A stretch of 64,000 nucleotides of DNA from Microbacterium sp. 70-16 (GCF_001898315.1 NZ_MKTQ01000014.1:347087-411086), one strand, 5' to 3'. Positions 48,063-58,714 are shown, counted from the first letter of the stretch. Notes: generated by a model not told the origin, from the sequence alone. Made by a program: numbers and translations.

Positions 48063-49793
48063 ATGAGCACATCCGTGGTCCTCCCCGCGCTCGGCGAGAG
48101 CGTCACCGAGGGAACGGTCACCCGCTGGCTCAAGAACGTCGGCGACACGATCGAGGCCGACGAGGGACTGCTCGAGATCTCGACCGACAAGGTCGACACC
48201 GAGATCCCCTCTCCCGTCTCCGGCGTGATCGAGGAAATCCTCGTCGCCGAGGACGAGACCGTCGAGGTCGGCGCCATCCTGGCGAAGATCGGCGACGGCT
48301 CGGGCGCCGCCGCTGCTGAGCCGGCCGCCGCACCTGCTGCCGCTGAGCCGGCGCCCGCCGCTCCCGTCGCTGAGCCGGCGCCCGCCGCGCCCGTCGCCGA
48401 GGCTCCCGCCGCGCCCGCTGCCCCGCCCGCCGCGCCCGCTGGTGACGCGAAGGACGTCGTGCTCCCCGAGCTCGGCGAGAGCGTCACCGAGGGCACCGTC
48501 ACGCGCTGGCTGAAGCAGATCGGCGAAGACGTCGCCGTCGACGAGCCGCTGCTGGAGATCTCGACCGACAAGGTCGACACCGAGATCCCCTCGCCGGTCG
48601 CCGGCACCCTGCAGGAGATCCTCGTTGCCGAGGATGAGACCGTCTCGGTCGGCGCAGTCCTGGCCCGCATCGGCTCGGGCGCTGCGCCCGCCGCTGCCCC
48701 GGAGGCCGCTCCGGCGCCCGCCGCTGCCCCCGCGCCCGCCGCTGCTCCCGCCCCTGTGGCCGCTCCGGCGCCTGCCGCCGCGCCCGCTCCGGCCGCAGCA
48801 CCCGCCGCTCCGGCTCCCGCTGCACCCGCCGCTCCGGCCGCACCCGCTACCCCGGCTCCCGCAGCCGCCGCGGACGAGGACGTCGTCACCTACGTGACCC
48901 CGCTCGTGCGTCGCCTGGCGCAGCAGCAGGGCATCGACCTCGCGACGGTCACCGGCACGGGCGTCGGCGGACGCATCCGCAAGGAGGACGTCCTGCAGGC
49001 TGCTGAGGCAGCGAAGGCTGCCCCGGCCGCTGCCGCCGCTCCGGCTCCTGCCGCCGCCCCCGTCGCCGAGGTCTCGCCGCTGCGCGGCACGACCCAGCCA
49101 ATGTCGCGCCTGCGCAAGGTTCTCGCCGAGCGCGCCGTGGCATCCATGCAGCAGACGGCACAGCTCACGACCGTCGTGAAGGTCGACGTGACCAAGGTCG
49201 CGGCCTACCGCACCGCTGTCCAGTCGGACTTCGTCGCCAAGACCGGCGGCAAGCTGTCGTTCCTGCCGTTCTTCGTGCTCGCCGCGGCCGAAGCGCTGAA
49301 GACGTTCCCCGTCATCAACGCCACGGTCAACGGCACCGACATCGTCTACCCGGCCACCGAGAACATCTCGATCGCGGTCGACACCGAGCGTGGCCTGCTG
49401 ACCCCCGTGCTCCGCGACGCGGGCGACAAGACGCTCGCCGGCATCTCGAGCGAGATCGCCGACCTCGCCGCGCGCACGCGTGACAACAAGCTCAAGCCCG
49501 ACGAGCTGGCCGGCGGCACCTTCACGGTGACCAACACCGGTTCGCGCGGTGCGCTGTTCGACACGCCCGTCGTGTTCCTGCCGCAGTCGGCGATCCTCGG
49601 CACCGGCGCGGTCGTCAAGGAGCCCGGCGTGGTCAAGGTCGACGGTGTGGATGCCATCGGCATCCGCTCGTACGTCTACCTCGCGCTGTCCTACGATCAC
49701 CGCATCGTCGACGGCGCCGACGCCGCGCGCTTCCTGGGCGCGGTCAAGGCCCGGCTCGAGAACGCCGCGTTCGAGGGCAGCCTCGGCATCTGA
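48063..49793 (+). CDS. sucB: Dihydrolipoamide acyltransferase (2-oxoglutarate dehydrogenase E2), two lipoyl domains
   Basis: A 576-residue E2 protein. Two lipoyl domains carry Lys43 and Lys170, each in [13 protein letters not shown]. They are joined by proline-alanine linkers. A peripheral-subunit-binding domain ([31 protein letters not shown]) lies near 280-310, and the catalytic domain ends with [16 protein letters not shown] (His546, Asp550). AAGGAG precedes the ATG. In actinobacteria this E2 may serve both pyruvate and 2-oxoglutarate complexes; the substrate cannot be told from sequence alone. Confidence 0.94.
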   Translation: MSTSVVLPALGESVTEGTVTRWLKNVGDTIEADEGLLEISTDKVDTEIPSPVSGVIEEILVAEDETVEVGAILAKIGDGSGAAAAEPAAAPAAAEPAPAAPVAEPAPAAPVAEAPAAPAAPPAAPAGDAKDVVLPELGESVTEGTVTRWLKQIGEDVAVDEPLLEISTDKVDTEIPSPVAGTLQEILVAEDETVSVGAVLARIGSGAAPAAAPEAAPAPAAAPAPAAAPAPVAAPAPAAAPAPAAAPAAPAPAAPAAPAAPATPAPAAAADEDVVTYVTPLVRRLAQQQGIDLATVTGTGVGGRIRKEDVLQAAEAAKAAPAAAAAPAPAAAPVAEVSPLRGTTQPMSRLRKVLAERAVASMQQTAQLTTVVKVDVTKVAAYRTAVQSDFVAKTGGKLSFLPFFVLAAAEALKTFPVINATVNGTDIVYPATENISIAVDTERGLLTPVLRDAGDKTLAGISSEIADLAARTRDNKLKPDELAGGTFTVTNTGSRGALFDTPVVFLPQSAILGTGAVVKEPGVVKVDGVDAIGIRSYVYLALSYDHRIVDGADAARFLGAVKARLENAAFEGSLGI

Positions 49794-49802
49794 CACCCGT
49801 GA

Positions 49803-51179
49803 TCATGGCTGGTCCGCGACGTCGTACACGTCGCGGACCAGCCATTTTCCGTTGCTGCTGACGAGCACCAGAATCTGCGGATCCGCGCCAGCCGCCTCGA
49901 CGCGGTAGACAGCGACACCGCCGTACTCGTCGAGCATCGTCGCGGTCGCGCCCGACGTAGCCACCGCACCCTCGGGCACCGGAGCGCCCGGGTCCTCCAT
50001 CACGTCGGGGCAGGATGCACCGGATGCCGCGGCACATGCGCCGATCTCGCGCAGCGCGGCGTCGGCCGCCGCATCAAGGTCGTCGCCGGTGGGCGCCGTC
50101 GCCGGGTCGGCCGTCGCCGGGTCGGCCGTGGCCGGGTCAGCCGTCGCCGGCGCAGGCTCGCCTTCGCCGACCGGCTCGCCCTCGTTGACCGGCCCAGTGG
50201 CGTCCGTCGGCATCGGTGACGCTGCCGAGACCGCCGTCGAGCGGTCCTCCGGCCATGCCAGCCCGACCACGATCACGACCGCCGCCGCGCCCGCAGCCAC
50301 GGCCCACAGCGCCCGACGCGGCGCCCTTGTCTTCTCGGGACGCTTCCGCGCCATCCGATCGCGCAGCGCCGCGGGCGCGGCGAGAACTCCACGCAGAGCC
50401 GCCGGCGCGGCGAGCACGCCCCGCAGCGCGGCCGTGACGCGGACCGCCCACTCGGCATCCATGATCCGCGCCGGCCACGCGGCGACCTCTTCCACCGTGC
50501 CCACTTCGCGCCGCACCGACTCCGCGCGGCGCGGCGCGAGAGCCGTCACCGTCAGGTCCGTCGGCAGCACGCCTGCTGCTGGCGCGGCCGCGCCCAGCGC
50601 ACCGAGCGGCGCGGGCTCTGCGAAAGTGAACAGCGCATCCTCGCACGCGATGACATCCTCGATGGGGCAGCGCGAACGCCCGAGCAGTGCCGCAACATCG
50701 TCGATCGCGTCGCGCAGCGGCGCGGCCGCCGTCGCGGCGAGTTCTCGCAGCAGCGGCACGCCCTCTGCAGACCACGCCCGGTCGCCGCCGGCGGCAAGCA
50801 CCGGACGCCCCGACGCATCGAGCCACCACGAGCCGCACTCTATGCCCTCGCTTCGCGCCTCTTCGGCCGCACGCAGCATGCTGACGGCGACGGTCACGAT
50901 CTGCCCCGGCGACGCGCCCGCGCGCACGGCATCCGCCAGTCGCTGTGGACAGTGCGGCAGCACGGCGACGTGACCGCCGCGCGTGCGCGCCAGATCGACC
51001 GGGGCGAGCAGGTGTCCGTCAGGTGCGCAGCGCCACACGACCTCGGGAATCGCCGCGAGCTCCACCCACACCGTCGGCGGGGCTGTCGCCTGCAGCATCC
51101 CCGGATACGGCGCCTCATCGTCGCGCAGCCGGCGCAGCGTCGCGGACGCGTCGAAGAGCGGGACGGGAGCGGTGGCCAT
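49803..51179 (-). CDS. Putative membrane protein with internal repeats
   Basis: A protein of 458 residues whose family I do not recognise. The N-terminal 270 residues are soluble and have a protein-kinase-like flavour (PTVWVELAAIPEVVWRCAPDGHLLAPVDLARTRGGH near 30), without catalytic motifs. A duplicated 10-residue block RGVLAAPAAL follows near 255-275. One membrane helix (WAVAAGAAAVVIVVGLAW) is near 295, and the C-terminal extracytoplasmic part has repeated TADPA. The C-terminal domain (about 370-458) contains two Cys. ATG 51179 is chosen without a clear ribosome binding site; an in-frame GTG at 51200 is possible. Its last codons lie in the sucB terminator. Confidence 0.6.
   Translation of the reverse strand: MATAPVPLFDASATLRRLRDDEAPYPGMLQATAPPTVWVELAAIPEVVWRCAPDGHLLAPVDLARTRGGHVAVLPHCPQRLADAVRAGASPGQIVTVAVSMLRAAEEARSEGIECGSWWLDASGRPVLAAGGDRAWSAEGVPLLRELAATAAAPLRDAIDDVAALLGRSRCPIEDVIACEDALFTFAEPAPLGALGAAAPAAGVLPTDLTVTALAPRRAESVRREVGTVEEVAAWPARIMDAEWAVRVTAALRGVLAAPAALRGVLAAPAALRDRMARKRPEKTRAPRRALWAVAAGAAAVVIVVGLAWPEDRSTAVSAASPMPTDATGPVNEGEPVGEGEPAPATADPATADPATADPATAPTGDDLDAAADAALREIGACAAASGASCPDVMEDPGAPVPEGAVATSGATATMLDEYGGVAVYRVEAAGADPQILVLVSSNGKWLVRDVYDVADQP
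49805..49845 (+). terminator. sucB terminator embedded in a convergent gene
   Basis: The 17-bp perfect stem ATGGCTGGTCCGCGACG/CGTCGCGGACCAGCCAT with a 7-nt loop is followed by TTTCC. On the minus strand the same bases encode the final residues (WLVRDVYDVADQP) of the repeat-containing membrane protein. Confidence 0.85.
50101..50145. repeat. Three 15-bp tandem repeats in the membrane-protein gene
   Basis: The unit GCCGGGTCGGCCGTC repeats at 50101, 50116 and 50131 with two substitutions. It encodes the TADPA blocks of the extracytoplasmic linker. A separate 30-bp duplication near 50380-50440 encodes the two RGVLAAPAAL blocks. Confidence 0.8.
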
Positions 51180-51299
51180 GCTCACGAGTGTGCTCGTCAC
51201 GGCGTCGCCCGTGCGGCGCGGGAGCGCAATCTGTGGACGCTCCGCGAGATCCGCGAATTGTGGAGGAGGCGGCGGCGAGAACCGGGCGGCCCGCAAAGG

Positions 51300-51305
51300 T
51301 AGGCT
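51300..51305 (+). promoter_or_regulatory. -10 box for leaderless DUF4191 gene
   Basis: TAGGCT is separated by 6 nt (GTCAGC) from the ATG at 51312. Confidence 0.55.
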
Positions 51306-51311
51306 GTCAGC

Positions 51312-52022
51312 ATGTCATCCCGCAGTACCGCGCCTGAGAAGCGCCCTGGATTATTCGCGCAGCTGCGCTCGCTGTTCACCTTCACCAAGGCCGAGTTCGC
51401 GTGGTTACCGTGGGTGCTCATCGGCGTCGTCGTCGTCGGTATCGGCCTCGGCCTGCTGCTCGGGTTCCTGATTCAGCCCGTCGCGGTCTGGAGCGTCATC
51501 CTGTGGAGCATCACGGGCCTGATGTTCGGCGTGCTCGGCGCCATGATCCTGCTGACGCGTCTGTCGACGCGCGCGATGTACAAGAAGCTCGACGGGATGC
51601 CCGGCGCTGCCGGCCACGTGCTGTCCACGTCGCTCGGTCGCAAGTGGGTCGCCTCCGACATGCCGGTCGGCATCAACCCGAAGACGCAGGATGCCGTCTA
51701 CCGCGTCATCGGACGCGGCGGTGTCGTCATCGTCGCCGAGGGTGCCCGTGGCCGCCTCACCCGCCTCGTCAACGACGAGAAGATGAAGGTGCAGCGCGTG
51801 GCATCCGGCGTGCCGATCGAGGTGCTCTACGTCGGTCACGGCGAGGGCGACGTGCCCATCTCGAAGCTGTCCTCGACCATCAAGGCGCTGCCCAAGAAGG
51901 TCGACACGGCAACGATGGCCGCCGTCGTCAAGCGCGTCGACTCGGTGTCGCAGTCAGTCACGTCGCTGCCGATCCCGAAGGGCATCGACCCCACGAAGGC
52001 CCGCGCGCCCCGCCCGCGGTAA
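51312..52022 (+). CDS. DUF4191 family membrane protein
   Basis: A 236-residue actinobacterial protein with two membrane helices (about 35-55 and 60-82) and a soluble C-terminal domain with a conserved-looking VYRVIGRGGVVIVAEG near 136. It stands between sucB and glnA in this and related genomes. Function is unknown. It is leaderless. Confidence 0.88.
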   Translation: MSSRSTAPEKRPGLFAQLRSLFTFTKAEFAWLPWVLIGVVVVGIGLGLLLGFLIQPVAVWSVILWSITGLMFGVLGAMILLTRLSTRAMYKKLDGMPGAAGHVLSTSLGRKWVASDMPVGINPKTQDAVYRVIGRGGVVIVAEGARGRLTRLVNDEKMKVQRVASGVPIEVLYVGHGEGDVPISKLSSTIKALPKKVDTATMAAVVKRVDSVSQSVTSLPIPKGIDPTKARAPRPR

Positions 52023-52042
52023 CCTGCGCTCGCGGGGTGTGT

Positions 52043-52119
52043 CGAGAACAGGCGATCACCCCAAAACAGGCCGATTCACCAGGCTTCCGCCTGTTTTCGC
52101 GCGCTTGCCTGTTTTCGCG
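52043..52119. repeat. Palindromic CCTGTTTTCGCG repeats at the DUF4191-RDD junction
   Basis: CGAGAACAGGCG (52043-52054) and AAAACAGG (52063-52070) are repeated inverted as CGCCTGTTTTCGCG (52089-52102) and TGCCTGTTTTCGCG (52106-52119). These are two nested inverted pairs in the gap between convergent genes. Confidence 0.75.
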
Positions 52120-52148
52120 TCGGATGCCCCGCGCCAGATGACCCGCGC

Positions 52149-52583
52149 TCAGCCGCGCAGCAGCACCGTGCCTGCCGCCTTGTCGTGCAGGCCGCGCTGA
52201 TCGGCATCCCACACGACCGCCGGGATCACGACGATCAGCAGCAACGTCCGCACGATCGGCCGCCACAGCCCGACCCAGCCACCGCCCACGAGCTGCAGCC
52301 GCATGCCCAGCAGGCGGTGCCCGGGTGTGCCGCCCAGCGTCGGCAGGAACACGAGGTTCATCGCCGCGAAGACGGCCATCGGGGCGAACTGGGTCCAGCC
52401 TGCTTCCTCCGGAAGCGCGAACTGGTCGTACCCGAAGAAGGCGATCGCGATGATGGTGGCGGCGGCGTAGTCGATCGCGAGAGCCCCGATGCGTCGCCCC
52501 GCACGGGCGATGCTGCCGGGGCCGGACTCGGGAAAACCGAGACGCTGCCCCGGATAGGTGTTCTCGCTCACGGCATCCGTCAC
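52149..52583 (-). CDS. RDD family membrane protein
   Basis: A 144-residue protein with three membrane helices. The RDD-type signature is at the first helix: ARAGRRIGALAIDYAAATIIA (26-46), with GTPGHRLLGMRLQ near 85-97. RDD proteins may be transport-related; the substrate is unknown. The GTG start at 52583 is leaderless (TAGGCT 6 nt upstream). Its -35 region overlaps the GlnR-like operator of the divergent glnA1, so it may share nitrogen control. Confidence 0.85.
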   Translation of the reverse strand: MTDAVSENTYPGQRLGFPESGPGSIARAGRRIGALAIDYAAATIIAIAFFGYDQFALPEEAGWTQFAPMAVFAAMNLVFLPTLGGTPGHRLLGMRLQLVGGGWVGLWRPIVRTLLLIVVIPAVVWDADQRGLHDKAAGTVLLRG

Positions 52584-52589
52584 TGCATC

Positions 52590-52595
52590 AGCCTA
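52590..52595 (-). promoter_or_regulatory. -10 box for leaderless RDD gene
   Basis: TAGGCT on the minus strand is 6 nt (GATGCA) from the GTG at 52583. Confidence 0.55.
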
Positions 52596-52606
52596 ACGGC
52601 GACGTC

Positions 52607-52644
52607 GTAACATCCCTGAAACACGCGGGATACTGGTGAGCAAC
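52607..52644 (+). promoter_or_regulatory. GlnR-type double operator upstream of glnA1
   Basis: GTAACATCCCTGAAAC (52607-52622) matches gTnAC-n6-GaAAC exactly. After a 6-nt spacer, GATACTGGTGAGCAAC (52629-52644) is a weaker second box. The 22-bp period is that of known actinobacterial GlnR sites. The glnA1 -10 TAGCGT follows at 52655-52660. The site also overlaps the -35 area of the divergent RDD promoter. Confidence 0.8.
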
Positions 52645-52713
52645 CCTCCCCCGATAGCGTCGAGGCGAGCCTGATCCCGTCAGGCGTGTTCCACACCCGA
52701 TCTTGGAGACTCC

Positions 52714-54138
<1,425 letters not shown>

Positions 54139-54150
54139 CGCACACCTGAT

Positions 54151-54190
54151 CGAAACGCCCCGGCATCCTCTCGGATGTCGGGGCGTTTCG
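54151..54190 (+). terminator. Terminator of glnA1, containing a heptamer pair
   Basis: An 18-bp stem CGAAACGCCCCGGCATCC/GGATGTCGGGGCGTTTCG (one G-U pair) with a 4-nt loop TCTC, 12 nt after the stop. The GGCATCC heptamer forms the top of the stem. Confidence 0.85.
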
Positions 54191-54208
54191 CTTCGGTGCC
54201 GCCGCTCG

Positions 54209-54284
54209 AACTGCAAGGAATCAGGCGCGACACGCCGGCATCCTGACCCTCAACCCGGCGTGTCGGCCACGATCCCTTGCAGTT
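54209..54284. repeat. 76-bp symmetric inverted repeat between glnA1 and glnE
   Basis: AACTGCAAGG, 9 nt, CGACACGCCGG on the left is mirrored by CCGGCGTGTCG, 9 nt, CCTTGCAGTT on the right. Both arms are exact and the internal gaps are of equal length. It fills the gap between convergent genes. Confidence 0.8.
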
Positions 54285-54316
54285 GGATCCACAACAGGAT
54301 GCCCGCGGCGCTCGCG

Positions 54317-57316
54317 TCAGCCGTAGAAGAGCTTCTCGAAGTCGCGGCGGGCGCGGCGCGCGGTGCGCAGCCACTCCTCTTCGACGAGCGTCGCCGACCG
54401 GGGCGGATACTCCAGCAGGCGACCGATGCCGTCGAGCTTCCCGCGGTCGGTCGGCAGCACGTCACTCGTCTGGCCCGACAGCAGAGTGTTGGCCGACCGC
54501 AACCGGCTGGCAAGGCGCCAGGATGCCTCGAGGCGCGCCGCCGCGGCATCCGGCACCAGGCCCGCTTCGCGAGCGGCCTCGAGTGCCGTGAGCGTCGAGG
54601 TCGTCTGCAGTCCCACGATGCGGTGGGCGTGCTCGTGCTGCAGCAGCTGCACGAGCCACTCGACGTCGCTGAGCCCGCCCGGTCCGAGCTTGAGGTGACG
54701 GGCGCGGTCGACACCCTGTGACAGGCGCTCGTTCTCGACGCGCGCTTTGATGCGCTTGATCTCGCGCAGATCCTGCAGCGCGACCTGCGCCGGGTACCGC
54801 ACGTCGTCCGCGAGCGCCATGAACCGCGTGATGAGCTTGACGCTGCCCGCGACGCCGCGCGCCCGCAGAAGCGCCTGAGCCTCCCACGAGAGCGACCAGC
54901 GGCGGTAGTACTCGGCGTACGACTCGATCGAACGCACGAGCGGGCCGTTGCGCCCCTCGGGTCGCAGATCGGCGTCCAGATCGAACGGGACGCGGTGATC
55001 CTCCGAGTACGCCCGCAACCCGGTCACGAGCTGCAGCGCGAGCTCATGGGCACGCTGCGGGTCAAGGCCGTTCGCATCGTAGACGTAGAGCACGTCGGCG
55101 TCCGACCCGAAGCCGAGCTCGCCGCCGCCGAACCGGCCCATCGCGATGACCGAGAAGTCCAGTGCGGCATCCTCCGGCGGCACGACCTCGCGGCGCACGG
55201 CGCGCAGCGTCGCCTGGATCGTCACTTCGCTCACGGTCGTCAGCCCGTCGGCGAGCTCGTCGATCGTCAGCGTGCCGAGCATCGAGCCGAACGCGAGACG
55301 CAGCAGTTCGCGCCGGCGCAGCGCGCGGACGGCGCCCATCGCCTCGACGATCGTCTCGTGCCGGGTCTGGATCGCCCGCGCCTCGTCCTGCAGGGCCCGA
55401 CCCGTGCGCGGGCGCAGTTGCTCTTCCGCGTCGAGCCAGGCGACCGACTCGGGAATCCACTCCATCAGCTCACCGATGTAGCGCGATCCCGACAGCACGC
55501 GCGTGAGCCGCTCGGCCGCGCCGGATGAGTCGCGCAGCATCCGCAGGAACCACGGGGTGTCGCCCAGCCGCTCGCTCACCCGGCGAAACGCGAGCAGCCC
55601 GTAGTCGGGATCGACGCCGTCGGCGAACCACCGGATCATGATCGGCATGAGGTGACGCTGGATCGTGGCCTTGCGACTGAGACCGCCCGTCAACGCCGCG
55701 ATGTGGCGCAACGCCCCCGCGGGATCATGGAACCCGATCGCCGCGAGACGGTCGTGCGCCTGCGCGGTCGACAGCACCTGCTCTTCGGCGGGCAGGGCAG
55801 CAACAGCCGACAGCAGCGGCCGGTAGAACAAGCGCACGTGGATCTCGCGCACTTCGCGCTTGATGCCCTCCCACACATCCCAGATCGCGCCGCTGTCGGG
55901 GGCCAGGTGCGAGGCACGCGCCAGCACGCGCAGCCCCTCGGGCGTCTGAGGCATGAGGTGCGTGCGGCGCAGCTGGCGCAGTTGCACGCGGTGCTCGAGT
56001 ACGCGCAGCCGGCGGTAGTCGCGCGCGAACGCCGCCGCGTCGTGACGACCGATGTAGCCCTCGGTCACCAGGGCATCGAGCGCGTCGAGCGTGCCGCGCT
56101 GGCGGATGCGGTCGTCGGCGAGGCCGTGCACGAGCTGCAGCAGCTGCACCGTGAACTCGATGTCGCGGATGCCCCCGGGCCCGAGCTTGAGCTGGTACGG
56201 CACATCCGCGGCCGGGATGTGCTCGGTGACGCGCTCACGCATCCGCTGCACGCTGTCGACGAAGTTCTCCCGCGCGGCGCTCGTCCACACCTTCGGCTGC
56301 ACCGCCGCGACATATGCCTCACCGAGCATGCGATCGCCAGCGAGTGGGCGCGCCTTCAGCAGCGCCTGGAACTCCCAGCTCTTCGCCCAGCGGTCGTAAT
56401 ACGAGAGGTGCGACTCGAGGCTGCGCACGAGCGCCCCCTGCTTGCCCTCCGGGCGCAGATTGGCATCCACTTCCCACAGCGGCGGCTCGATCTCCATGCC
56501 CGAGATGCCGCGCATCGTCTGCACGGCGAGCCGCGTCGCGATGTCGATCACGCGGCTCTCGCCGACCTCTTCGAGCAAATCGCCCGACGCTCCCCCGACG
56601 AAGATCACGTCGACGTCGCTGACGTAGTTCAGCTCGCGAGCCCCGGTCTTGCCCATCCCGATGATCGCGAGCTCGGTGCCGGCGACCTGATCCCGCGGGA
56701 ACAGACCGGCGCCGACGCCGCCGCCTGCGACACGGGTGCGGGCGACGGCCAGGGATGCCTCGAGGGCCGCGCCCGCGGCATCCGCCAACGCTGCGGCGAC
56801 GGCCGGCAGCACCTCGACGGGGTCTGGCGCACTCAGATCGAACGCCGCGATGCGGGCAAGTACGCGCCGATACCGCACGCGCAGCGCCACCCAGGCGCTC
56901 TCGTCTCCGGTGCCGGCGAAGCCCTCGGCATCCGCCCCGACCGACTCGAGCAGGTCGGCCACCAGCTCGTCCCCGGTCGGCAGACGCCCGTCGGATGCCG
57001 TGAGCTCGGCCAGTTCGGCAGGATGCCGCAGGTAGAAGTCCGCGAACCCGTTCGAGGCACCCAGCAGCAGCCACAGCGTCGGACCCACGCGCCGCACGGC
57101 GGCGCTCACGGCAGCCGCGTCGCGGCGCGCGATCCGCGCGAGCGCGGCGAGGGCTGCGTCGGGATCGGCCGCCGCGTCGGCACCGACGAGGATCTCTTGC
57201 CGGGTGATGCCGAGCCCATCGGACAGCTCGGTCAGCAGCTGATCGGCCTGCCCGATCTCACCGAAGCCGTCACGAGCCAGCTCGGTCCGTACGGACGTGC
57301 GCTCGCTCCCGGTCAT
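54317..57316 (-). CDS. glnE: Bifunctional glutamine synthetase adenylyltransferase/deadenylylase
   Basis: A 999-residue enzyme that attaches AMP to, and removes it from, glutamine synthetase. It has two nucleotidyltransferase domains with GMGKTGARELNYVSDVD near 220 and AMGRFGGGELGFGSDAD near 725, each followed by a GlnD-type helical domain (KLGPGGIRDIEFTVQLLQL near 365 and KLGPGGLSDVEWLVQLLQ near 886). ATG 57316 is 7 nt after the glnA2 stop, so the two genes are in one operon. It faces glnA1, whose Tyr402 is the probable target. Confidence 0.96.
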   Translation of the reverse strand: MTGSERTSVRTELARDGFGEIGQADQLLTELSDGLGITRQEILVGADAAADPDAALAALARIARRDAAAVSAAVRRVGPTLWLLLGASNGFADFYLRHPAELAELTASDGRLPTGDELVADLLESVGADAEGFAGTGDESAWVALRVRYRRVLARIAAFDLSAPDPVEVLPAVAAALADAAGAALEASLAVARTRVAGGGVGAGLFPRDQVAGTELAIIGMGKTGARELNYVSDVDVIFVGGASGDLLEEVGESRVIDIATRLAVQTMRGISGMEIEPPLWEVDANLRPEGKQGALVRSLESHLSYYDRWAKSWEFQALLKARPLAGDRMLGEAYVAAVQPKVWTSAARENFVDSVQRMRERVTEHIPAADVPYQLKLGPGGIRDIEFTVQLLQLVHGLADDRIRQRGTLDALDALVTEGYIGRHDAAAFARDYRRLRVLEHRVQLRQLRRTHLMPQTPEGLRVLARASHLAPDSGAIWDVWEGIKREVREIHVRLFYRPLLSAVAALPAEEQVLSTAQAHDRLAAIGFHDPAGALRHIAALTGGLSRKATIQRHLMPIMIRWFADGVDPDYGLLAFRRVSERLGDTPWFLRMLRDSSGAAERLTRVLSGSRYIGELMEWIPESVAWLDAEEQLRPRTGRALQDEARAIQTRHETIVEAMGAVRALRRRELLRLAFGSMLGTLTIDELADGLTTVSEVTIQATLRAVRREVVPPEDAALDFSVIAMGRFGGGELGFGSDADVLYVYDANGLDPQRAHELALQLVTGLRAYSEDHRVPFDLDADLRPEGRNGPLVRSIESYAEYYRRWSLSWEAQALLRARGVAGSVKLITRFMALADDVRYPAQVALQDLREIKRIKARVENERLSQGVDRARHLKLGPGGLSDVEWLVQLLQHEHAHRIVGLQTTSTLTALEAAREAGLVPDAAAARLEASWRLASRLRSANTLLSGQTSDVLPTDRGKLDGIGRLLEYPPRSATLVEEEWLRTARRARRDFEKLFYG

Positions 57317-57323
57317 GAGCGGC

Positions 57324-58661
57324 CTAGAGCATCTCCAGGTTGCTCTTCAGCTCGAAGGGCGTCACCTGAGAGCGGTACTCCGCCCACTCGCGGCGCTTGT
57401 TGAGCAGCACGTAGTTGAACACCTGCTCGCCCAGCGTCTCGGCCACCAGCTCGGAGTCCTGCATGTACTCGATCGCGTGGTCGAGGCTCGCGGGCAGCTG
57501 CGCGTAACCGAGCGCGCGGCGCTCGGAGTCGGTCAGCGACCACACGTTGTCCTCGGCCTCGGGCGGCAGGTCGTAGCCCTCTTCGATGCCCTTCAGGCCC
57601 GCCGCGAGCATGAGCGCGTAGGCCAGGTAGGGGTTGGCCGCAGAGTCGAGGGCGCGGTACTCGATGCGCGTGGACTGGCCCTTGTTGGGCTTGTACATCG
57701 GCACGCGCACGAGAGCCGAGCGGTTGTTGTGGCCCCAGCAGATGAAGCTCGGGGCCTCGTCGCCACCCCACAGCCGCTTGTACGAGTTGACGAACTGGTT
57801 CGTCACCGCCGCGATCTCGTTCGCGTGCGTCAGGAGCCCCGCGATGAACTGACGGCCGGTCTTGGAGAGCTGGTACTGCGCGCCCTCTTCGTAGAAGGCG
57901 TTCTGGTCGCCCTCGAACAGCGACATGTGCGTGTGCATGCCGCTGCCGGGCTGGCCAGAAAGAGGCTTCGGCATGAACGTCGCGTAGACGCCCTGCTCGA
58001 TGGCGACCTCCTTGACGACCGTGCGGAACGTCATGATGTTGTCGGCCGTGGCGAGGGCGTCGGCGTAGCGCAGATCGATCTCGTTCTGACCGGGACCGCC
58101 CTCGTGGTGGCTGTACTCGACCGAGATGCCGAGATCTTCCAGCATGCGCACGCTGCGGCGACGGAAGTCGTGGGCCGTGCCACCGGGCACGTTGTCGAAG
58201 TAGCCCGCCGAGTCGACCGGCTCGGGGCCTTCGGTGCCGAACGACGACGACTTCAGTAGATAGAACTCGATCTCGGGATGCGTGTAGAACGTGAATCCGG
58301 CATCCGCAGCCTTCGCGAGTGTGCGCTTGAGCACGTGCCGCGGGTCGGCGACGGCGGGCTGGCCGTCGGGCGTCGTGATGTCGCAGAACATGCGCGCGGT
58401 GGGGTCGATCTCGCCACGCCAGGGCAGCGTCTGGAACGTCGTCGGGTCGGGGTGCGCGAGCAGATCGGACTCGTAGGAGCGCGTCAGTCCCTCGATCGCC
58501 GAGCCGTCGAACCCGAGCCCCTCGGTGAAGGCGCCCTCGACTTCGGCCGGGGCGATCGCGACCGACTTGAGCGTCCCGATCACATCCGTGAACCAGAGGC
58601 GGACGAACTTGACGCCCCGCTCCTCGATCGTGCGCAGTACGAAGTCCCGCTGCTTGTCCAT
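57324..58661 (-). CDS. glnA2: Glutamine synthetase type I, GlnA2-like
   Basis: A 445-residue second GSI, shorter than GlnA1 and of the alpha-like type. It has FDGSAIEGL (49-57), HPEIEFYLL, and GSGMHTHMSL near 240. The segment that aligns with the adenylylation loop reads GYDLPPEAED, so whether it is modified is open. GAGAGGA lies 4 nt before the ATG. It is upstream of glnE with a 7-nt gap. In actinobacteria GlnA2 is usually not the main assimilating enzyme. I see no GlnR box in its 94-bp upstream gap. Confidence 0.94.
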   Translation of the reverse strand: MDKQRDFVLRTIEERGVKFVRLWFTDVIGTLKSVAIAPAEVEGAFTEGLGFDGSAIEGLTRSYESDLLAHPDPTTFQTLPWRGEIDPTARMFCDITTPDGQPAVADPRHVLKRTLAKAADAGFTFYTHPEIEFYLLKSSSFGTEGPEPVDSAGYFDNVPGGTAHDFRRRSVRMLEDLGISVEYSHHEGGPGQNEIDLRYADALATADNIMTFRTVVKEVAIEQGVYATFMPKPLSGQPGSGMHTHMSLFEGDQNAFYEEGAQYQLSKTGRQFIAGLLTHANEIAAVTNQFVNSYKRLWGGDEAPSFICWGHNNRSALVRVPMYKPNKGQSTRIEYRALDSAANPYLAYALMLAAGLKGIEEGYDLPPEAEDNVWSLTDSERRALGYAQLPASLDHAIEYMQDSELVAETLGEQVFNYVLLNKRREWAEYRSQVTPFELKSNLEML

Positions 58662-58708
58662 CGCGTCCTCTCACACACGGCTTCGCACACGAAACCGAAC
58701 CGAAGGCC

Positions 58709-58714
58709 AGACTA
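58709..58714 (-). promoter_or_regulatory. Possible -10 box for glnA2-glnE
   Basis: TAGTCT on the minus strand is about 47 nt before the glnA2 ATG, giving a leader of about 40 nt with a ribosome binding site. Confidence 0.4.

Noticed and set aside
50101..50145. Tandem repeats as a CRISPR array
   Set aside because: The units are contiguous 15-bp repeats without spacers and lie within a coding frame. No cas gene is present.
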